Below, one piece after another: positions 58,325-64,000 of a stretch of DNA of 64,000 bases. The position numbers and the translations under genes were made by a program. The stretch comes from Trema orientale (lineage: Eukaryota; Streptophyta; Magnoliopsida; Rosales; Cannabaceae), in contig JXTC01000282.1 in the NCBI GenBank assembly GCA_002914845.1, forward strand, positions 131,003 through 195,002, read 5' to 3'. Positions within the stretch are counted from its first letter, which is position 1, and each line of letters starts with the position of its first letter. The notes below the pieces were generated by a model. It was not told the origin of the DNA, made no database searches, and was given only the letters and a program-made list of their open reading frames with translations.

Positions 58325-58575
58325 TTATATGGGCACCAATCGTATTTTTTTTATACCTATATATGGGTATTGTTTTGTCAAATTAAAATTTATCAGACAC
58401 ATTTTTTATGGTAAAAGTGGAGAGATAAAAATATTAAATAATAAGTATTTATTTTAATTTTTATTTTTTTTTCCAACTACTTGAATTATGATAGCTGTTA
58501 AATAATTGATCCAATGATTAAAAAAAAACACCTATGAATAGGTAAAAAAAAAAATCTATTGGATTGGGAACCTAT
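58325..58575 (+). mobile_element. MITE (family E), second adjacent copy
   Basis: GGGCACCAATCGTA, AATTAAAATTTATCAGACAC, ATAATAAGTATTTATT, GATAGCTGTTAAATAAT, ATCCAATGATTAAAAAA, ending in GATTGGGAACCTATATATA. The termini (TATATGGGCACCAATC and the inverse GATTGGGAACCTATA) form short TIRs. Confidence 0.75.
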
Positions 58576-60516
58576 ATATATATATATTTCATCGAGAATG
58601 TTTTGGCAATCACATCTTCTTTTAATATATGGACGGTCCTAGTATCTCTCTTGAGTCAAAATATAAACAAACAAAAATTGCTAAGAGAGACCTAAGATCC
58701 AGAGCAAAAAAAAAAAAAAAGAGAGAGACCTAAGATAGCCAAACAGAATAAGAATTAAGAGGGTCACAAAAATATTCAATCTTGTACCCTTGCACATTAT
58801 AAATCGAAAACTTTATTAGCTATGTGCCATACTGCCATGCATCGACCAAACCGGGCAACATGTATCTTTACAGATTGGACTCGTTAAATGGCATTTCTAA
58901 GTTCTAAGGCACAAAATGGATCCATTTATACTATTTGTGCTTTTCAAATCCAATTGTGTTGGACGGGCATAACCAAGTCTAAACCATTATCCTTTCTTTT
59001 TCCTTGAATCTTAAAATTACCCATTTATAATGGTGCTTCAAAAAGCAACTCAGTTGTTAAATTCCACCATATTTTTCAGTAATTGTGTTGTGGTTGAGAA
59101 AAAGGAACAAATTCAAAGAATATTGTGAAGCTAGCTTCACATCAAATCAACAAGATTGCGATATTGCCAAGGTTTCTTTCTGTTTTTCTTGCCATCCAAG
59201 GGACATGAACCGTGCAAGAAACCATCCAATATCAATCATTTTTGGTGTTTGAGCACTACTTATATGGTATCCTACAAAAGCAATAATAAATACTCTTTCA
59301 TTTTAGATGAAAGAAAAGGAAAAAAAAAAAAAAAGAAAAGAAAAGATAATCCAAATCTTTTGAGTAGAAAGAGTTGGAGAGGAAACAAACTCAAAAATCA
59401 CTCAACATATTAGGTATTGCGATTGAAATCATAAGCGTGGGTTGTGCACGTGTTTGATGATGGGTGTTCCAAGCCTAACGAATGCACCATATTCTCAATC
59501 GTGCAATCTCGAGCCACTATATTAACTTCCAAACACATATTTCATGTTCTTTTTTTAGTAATGGAACTAGTAATAAAGAAAGGAGTTGAAACTTTCAATT
59601 GGAGTTAGTAATTTTTTTTTTTGGTTAGGAAATTTGTGTATTTTAATTAATATATAAAGTAAGAGTGGAATAAAAGTCTAAGAAAGTGAGTGTTATGTTG
59701 CATAAAATATATGCGTTAGGGGGCCATGGATTCCTCTGCTTTTGGCTCTCTTTGCTTTGGTTTAGTTTTGTGTTTCATGTTTTCTTAAGAAAAGCAAAGA
59801 TACATGAACTTTTTAATTAGTGCGGGCTGGTGGAGATGGAATTGTTTTTAGCTTTTCAAGCGTGGATGTTTTTGTTGGAGAATCCACAACCAAATGGCTC
59901 CATGGTCTCATGTCCCACGCTCCCCCACCAAACTCAAATACAATATATGTATATACACACACGCATATACACACCCGTGGAGAATTATTAATATCTGTGA
60001 AAAATATTATTTTCCACATAAAATAGAGACGAAAACATATATATATATATATATGGTTGCAATGCCCTATATATATAAAACGACAAAACGTGAATCCAAC
60101 ACAACTCATCATCTAAGCTGTGAATTTTTTTTTTTGGGTTCAGAAAGAGAGCTATGAATGTTTTTGAAGCCACGATTATACCGATTAATCTGACGTTCAT
60201 TATATAAGGTATATTCATTTTTGAACCCTCATAAAATTAGATTTCCCTAAGATATGTGGTGAATATTTATTTGTTGTTTTGTTCAGAAATACTCACAATA
60301 CTATGGGGTGGTACGTACCGTGGTTATGCAATATTCTCTCTCTAGATTAATTTCTTCGGCTTATTTTTTTTAAGGGGAAATGCTTTCATTACAAATAAAA
60401 AGATAGTACAATACTCATTAAAATATTTTTGACTACAAAGCAAACAACCGTTAAAAATTGATTAAAATTTTCGGAGAAAATTCGCGCACTGGGATATTAG
60501 CGAAATCGACGTGGGA
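58576..60516. other. Intergenic, with poly(A)/poly(T) insertions
   Basis: AGAGAGACCTAAGAT at 58684-58698 and 58722-58736 flanks CCAGAGC plus an A run. AGCTGTGAAT at 60116-60125 and AGCTATGAAT at 60150-60159 flank a T run. Short ORFs at 59156-59413 and 59813-60157 carry no family motifs. Confidence 0.6.
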
Positions 60517-60670
60517 GTAGAGCTGTCAAAATAGACAGATTCGGTCGTGCCGGTCCACCCATTATGAGTTTTTCCGCTTTAACGGGCCGAGCCAACCCAT
60601 ATGGTTGAGAGGGGAGCCCAACTTGGCCTTGGCCCGCCTAGAAGCGCGTTGGCCCGTTCGACCCGCAATT
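60517..60670 (+). mobile_element. One end of a hAT-like element (TAGAGCTGTCAAAAT type)
   Basis: TAGAGCTGTCAAAATAGACA followed by GGGCCGAGCC and GGCCTTGGCCCG words is the usual terminus of a plant hAT MITE group. The matching opposite end was not found; ACAGCTCTA at 62421-62429 is too short to claim. Confidence 0.5.
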
Positions 60671-60819
60671 GATCCTTTTTTTTTTTTTTATAAAAAAGGA
60701 CCAACATTTAGCTACAAGCCCATAAAAAAAATAAAAAAATAAAAAACCCAGGCTGCGAGCTGAGAGAGATAGGCTCACACAAATCAAGATTTTGGAGTAC
60801 TAAGACTACTCTAAATCGA

Positions 60820-61001
60820 ATAATACTATAGGCACTAGCGGTACTCAGCACTACAATGACATATCAGTCTGTCATTAGTTAATTATAATTATAATTCAAA
60901 TAGGATCCATGTAGGATCCAGCTTATTAATTAAATCATCCAATGACAGACAGACACATCATTATAGTGCTGAGCACCACTGATGTCCCATAACACTACTC
61001 C
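60820..61001. mobile_element. Foldback MITE of about 180 bp
   Basis: The left arm GGTACTCAGCACTACAATGA, CAGTCTGTCATTAGTTAATT is the imperfect inverse of the right arm (AATTAAATCATCCAATGACA, ACATCATTATAGTGCTGAGC). The arms are about 75 bp around a short AT-rich centre. Confidence 0.8.
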
Positions 61002-61289
61002 TCTAAATCTAGAGCTTTAGGGAAAAAAAAGAAGGCAAAAAAAAAAAGTCAATGGCGTGGTGAGATGTGTCATATCCGAAGACGTCGTATCGGCTTGAGA
61101 GTTCGATAGAGAAGTCTTTGTTGGGCTTTTGCTTGTAATGAGAGGCTTTATGTGCGTAAAAAGACTGATCTGACAGGATGCTTCCATTGTGGTATGACAA
61201 CTTTTTTTTTTTTTTTTTTTTGGGCAGGACTTAAAGTCTATCTATTCCCAACTCCAGCTTGTATCTTGGACTGAGGAGAAATTTTTTTT

Positions 61290-61532
61290 TGGTTATGTTT
61301 GGAACTTGAATTTTAGTAGAAAAAAAAAATTGTAAGAAAAATTTTGAAGGAAAAGAGAGTGAAAATATTTTTTTAAAATTCTATAAAATTTATATTTTAA
61401 AATTTTTTTTCTTATAATTTTTTCATTATAATCTAAATCCTTTAAATTTACTGAAAATGTCTTTTACAAATTCTCCATAAAAATTTTTCTTTCAATCTTT
61501 TTTAAAATCCAAGATCCAAACCGGCCTTAAGG
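61290..61532. mobile_element. AT-rich Harbinger-like MITE
   Basis: The ends GGTTATGTTTGGAACTTG and GATCCAAACCGGCC are inverse over about 12 bases, with self-complementary A/T-rich interior (TTTTAGTAGAAAAAA...). The 3-bp target duplication is unclear (TTT/TTA). Confidence 0.5.
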
Positions 61533-61714
61533 ATTGAAATTAGAGAATTTATAAAGGCAGAAGAATAGTGCTACGGCTTACGGCCAAACACACTTGGACG
61601 ATTGTGATTGCGATACTTTAGTATTTTTCATGTTAGCATATATGGCCTAAATTTATAAATTATTAGCCAAAATCAAATTACAGCATTAGAATTTTAACAA
61701 GTGTAAAACACTTA

Positions 61715-62418
61715 GGTGCCGTTTGGTTGGGTGGAATGAAATTGAATGTAATGGTAATCGTAATGGGAATAAGAATGGAAAGGAAAAGAAAGGTGATTAT
61801 TTTGTTTAGTTGAAATTTTGGAATCAACTATGGAATGTAATGGAATTAACTGTACTTTGACTAATATACCCCTGATTTTGAATTAATTTTTTTAAAAAAA
61901 AATAAATGCTATCTCTATTGGAAAAAAGAAAATATAAAAATAGATTCAATTACCAAATATAAAAATAGATTAAATTTCTTATGGTAGTAAAATTAATATT
62001 TTAATAATTGCTCATTATTATTTACCATATAAATATAACATACAAAATGTATATTAGAAAGCAAAAATATATTAATTGGATGATATGAGGAAAAAGATGA
62101 TTTGTAGGTAGTTTAGTCATGAATATGGATGCAAGTTTTACATTTAGTTTAGTCATAGATATGAGAAAGAAGATAATAATGAGGGGGTAAAATATGTTAA
62201 ATGAGGGGCAAAAAGGGAAAAAGTGGCTAACTTAGGAATGTAATGGCCTTTACATCCATTTTCAAGTGTAATTCTAATTCCTTTATTTGATGTAATGGTC
62301 ATTACATTGTAAAGGCCATTCATAAGTAAAAAGTGAAACCAAACAATGTAAAGCCATTACATTCCATTCCATTACATTCCATTCCATTACATTCCATTAC
62401 AATCAACCAAACACCACC
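61715..62418. mobile_element. PIF/Harbinger-type element with TTA duplication
   Basis: The termini GGTGCCGTTTGGTTG and CAACCAAACACCACC are inverse copies. TTA at 61712-61714 and 62419-62421 is the target duplication. Subterminal repeats of TGTAATGG/CCATTACATT lie at both ends. 704 bp, no transposase. Confidence 0.85.
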
Positions 62419-62421
62419 TTA

Positions 62422-64000
62422 CAGCTCTACCTAAAAAAGAAGACTGAAGCTTAAACAGACTAGACAACAACAACACCCAAAAAAAAAAAAAAAAAAAGAC
62501 AAAAGAAAACAAAGAAGGGATAGACACATTAGCAAATAATTGAAAAATGGGACATCATTACCATCGTAGTATTTTCCAGCCAAAAAAAGAAAAAAAAGAA
62601 GGAACACTACCGTAATATTAAGCAGATTCATGTTACTTTGTACTTTAGACTGTTTAATTTGGGTAGTAAAAAAAAGCTTCAAGTGGCGGAAAACATGGGC
62701 AGCCATGTTAAAGTGTAGCACAATCACACTTCATACATCCATCTTTTGTCTACATTTACTTGCTTTTATTATATTTTTGGTATCTAAACAATTGGACATG
62801 TTTTTGACTCCTATGGACTTATTTTGTTTACCTAAAAAATACATGTAATTTTTTTAAAACAAACCTTGGGGTCAACTGTATTGACTAGTACCAAGCCAGT
62901 ATCTTGCCTCTCTAAACCGATATATTTGAAACATTTCCTATAAATCGTCCCTATTGACCATTGTCAATACGGAATTCAACAATCATATTAATCTACGTTC
63001 TGTACACATTATATTACGTAGCGAGTGAATAAAAGTATTACATTTATATTATAAACCAGGGTTGCTACTTATAATACTGTAACGTAATTATTTTTGCTTT
63101 TATTATGTTAAAAGAAAAATGACGCTAAGCATCACTAGTGCTTTCACTAGTGCTTTATAACAACTGATTTTGATATTTCTCCAATTACATCTTACTTATA
63201 TTTGTTTTGAGAATCAGATGCAAATTGATGGGCATCCTAGAATATGGAGGGTCCACTAGCTAGAATGAATATTCTGTCCTAAACTTTGAACAGTGAAAAT
63301 TTCATATTTGTGCATTGAGCAGAATCATACAATTTTTATTCATGGTGGGTAAGCTACTCAGCTTGAACTCTTCAATATAATCTCCATTCTCAAAAGAAAA
63401 AAAAAAAGGAACCGAAAAAAGAGAAGGGGCAAAAGGAAAAAAAAAAAAAAAAGTTGAGTCTTACAATTTTGAGTGGTCAATCCACAACCTCCATTCCCAT
63501 ATCACTATATCTGTATATCATTACATAAGGTCTTCTATTCCACCACTCCACATTTCTTTTCTTTTTAATATTTTTTTATAAGAAATTAACCTTAAGGAGA
63601 TAATATATTATACTATCTATAAAATTAAAAGAGAGTATGATGATTAAATAACACATAAGACGTGCGGAGGAAAGTTGTCTTTTTCTTTTTGTAAAATTAA
63701 TTTTTTATGTATTTATTTATTTTTAATGTGTTCAAAAGGAATCCAAGCTTTGCAACTTTTTTTATTTAATTTTTCTTAAAAATAATCCTATTAGTATTTT
63801 GTATAGGAGAAGAGTGTTTTAGTGCCTCCAAAAGGGTAGACCCAATGAGACTGGAGGGCGAGCTAGAGACTTGATTGGGCGTGGTTATTGTTCCCTCCAC
63901 TCCAAACAAGAAGGCATGAAAGTATGCATTTTGTTATGAATTAAATATTATGCAAAAAAAATAATATTTATCTCTGCAAATGGATCTTCTTACCTGTGCA
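62422..64000. other. Right intergenic region
   Basis: No gene, element or RNA was recognised. There are A runs near 62477, 63400 and 63440. Confidence 0.55.

Noticed and set aside
62421..62429. ACAGCTCTA as the missing right end of the hAT-like terminus at 60.5 kb
   Set aside because: Only nine matching bases and no 8-bp target duplication, so pairing could be chance.
63119..63162. CACTAGTGCTTTCACTAGTGCTT duplication
   Set aside because: Very short tandem duplication in AT-rich DNA; no element borders seen.

Overview
This 64 kb window is nuclear DNA of a flowering plant, most likely a eudicot. It is strongly AT-rich, the two clear genes are split by GT-AG introns, both encode plant-type proteins, and most of the rest is plant-type transposon debris (hAT and PIF/Harbinger MITEs, foldback elements, LTR remnants, one tRNA-derived SINE). 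Gene density is low: two protein-coding genes are certain and a third small one is possible.

Layout. 1.7-4.2 kb, minus strand: a complete six-exon CutA gene (195 residues, plastid-targeted type) that has to be pieced together from short exons. 5.5-10.9 kb: MITEs, a possible small Cys-rich protein gene on the minus strand at 6.5-6.7 kb, a broken RNase H domain and a 146-bp hairpin. 11.2-14.6 kb: a nested cluster in which a solo LTR and a hAT MITE lie between inverted terminal sequences. 15.1-15.9 kb: a tandem array. 16.4-17.7 kb: a hAT-type element with an 8-bp target duplication and a nested element. 17.8-28 kb: mostly featureless intergenic DNA with another hAT MITE. 28.8-29.9 kb: a three-copy array of about 370 bp. 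32.2-34.3 kb, plus strand: a complete six-exon D-type cyclin (358 residues, LxCxE motif), preceded by a CT/GA-rich leader. 37.8-39.3 kb: an LTR-like remnant. 41.3-49.6 kb: a dense hub of nested foldback elements, tandem arrays and a 345-base assembly gap. 53.7-54.6 kb: a GC-rich island with two CACGTGTC motifs and an 89-bp tandem duplication. 54.9-56.1 kb: a SINE with a perfect 14-bp target duplication, directly followed by a foldback element. 58-62.4 kb: more MITEs.

The two genes are unrelated. CutA is a small trimeric metal-binding/stress protein. The cyclin links sucrose and hormone signals to CDK activity and the retinoblastoma-related protein at G1/S. Nothing suggests that they act together.

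I found no convincing new multi-gene system. The most unusual signal is a recurring class of very short insertions (15-50 bp, most carrying a poly(A) or poly(T) run) flanked by 10-20 bp direct repeats, seen at a dozen places. A related 98-bp insertion with a 16-bp duplication carries a copy of DNA from about 700 bp away. A second lead is an inverted pair of TIR elements whose body is an 11-bp minisatellite, one of them cut by the assembly gap. All family assignments come from reading motifs; no database search was run.
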